Assembly: GCA_012514595.1 (NCBI GenBank)
Contig: JAAYZZ010000098.1
Coordinates: 1 to 15,297 of the forward strand
Length of the DNA: 15,297 nucleotides
Source: Elusimicrobiota bacterium
GTDB lineage: Bacteria > Omnitrophota > Gorgyraeia > Zapsychrales > Fredricksoniimonadaceae
Reading direction: 5' to 3'
The notes below the pieces were generated by a model, which had not been told where the DNA came from, made no database searches, and was given only the letters and a program-made list of their open reading frames with translations. Positions 15,017 through 15,297 of this stretch are shown in pieces. Position numbers and translations under genes: made by a program. The first letter of the stretch is position 1, and each line of letters begins with the position of its first letter.

Positions 15017-15297
15017 GACGCCTTGAACCAGTTCTGTTCGAGGCACGCCCGAAGCTGCAGACGCGCCCTGTGTAAAATGACCCAGAGATTCGTAGCCGTG
15101 ATGCCCAGTTCCTTACAGATCTCCCCCGTGTCCATCCCGTCCAGCTCACGCATGGAGAAGGCACTGGCGGTGCGCTCCGGAAGCTTGCTCATGCAGGCGC
15201 GGAAGATCTCCCAGAATTCCTTGGAGTGAAGCACCGCCTCGGCATCCGGCATCCAGTCCTTGGGGTATCCCTTGGGATTCTCGACCGCATCGTAGAA
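15013..15297 (-). CDS. ECF-type sigma-70 factor, C-terminal fragment
   Basis: The last 94 residues of a sigma factor are present; the rest lies beyond the right edge. They contain region 4: LPERTASAFSMRELDGMDTG (39-58), then EICKELGITATNLWV (59-73) and LHRARLQLRACLEQNWF (75-91). The helix-turn-helix that reads the -35 element, with the NLWVxLHRAR and CLExxWF wording, is characteristic of one ECF-like sigma group paired with small zf-HC2 proteins. Region 2 is not visible. The stop overlaps the start of the anti-sigma-like gene. No promoter matching an ECF signature could be assigned within the window, so its targets are unknown. Confidence 0.9.
   Translation of the reverse strand, partial: FYDAVENPKGYPKDWMPDAEAVLHSKEFWEIFRACMSKLPERTASAFSMRELDGMDTGEICKELGITATNLWVILHRARLQLRACLEQNWFKAS

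Overview
The window reads as one long stretch of bacterial chromosome with every credible gene on the minus strand. It is GC-rich by eye, densely packed, and has few gaps over 60 bases. The gene content is housekeeping plus regulation, with no phage, insertion sequence, CRISPR array or RNA gene visible. The order ileS, a DksA/TraR-like gene, lspA, together with the style of the DksA-like protein and the exported unknowns, would suit a deep-branching Gram-negative lineage such as Omnitrophota. That placement is an inference from gene style and is held with low confidence.

In the direction of transcription (15297 to 1) the layout is as follows. (a) The 3' half of an ECF sigma factor overlaps by ATGA with a small zf-HC2 anti-sigma-like protein. 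(b) A near-consensus sigma-70 promoter (TTGACA, 17 bp, TATAAA) opens a run of an exported YwqK/MORN-like repeat protein (frameshifted), a stand-alone receiver protein and an exported helical unknown. (c) A large AddAB-type (RecBCD-like) helicase-nuclease pair follows; both subunits keep a complete PD-(D/E)XK nuclease motif, and the second starts at a GTG inside the first. (d) A second stand-alone receiver protein is coupled by TGATG overlap to a YggS/PLPBP-family pyridoxal phosphate protein, followed by proC and an unknown zinc-ribbon membrane protein. (e) An S-methyl-5'-thioadenosine phosphorylase gene is broken by a single-base frameshift. (f) ileS follows behind its own promoter and a 5' hairpin, then a DksA-like protein with half its zinc cysteines lost, a terminator-like hairpin, and the start of lspA.

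Together the genes cover DNA end processing (AddAB), translation (ileS), lipoprotein maturation (lspA), proline synthesis (proC), PLP homeostasis, methionine salvage, and signalling (an ECF sigma/anti-sigma pair and two orphan receivers with no histidine kinase in view).

The less ordinary signals are two clean frameshifts in 15 kb; intergenic blocks of 7-bp (heptad) repeats, one of which folds into an 11-bp stem just before ileS; and an exported repeat protein whose 24-residue periodicity shows exactly how many bases were lost. I do not see a convincing wholly new defence or mobile system here.
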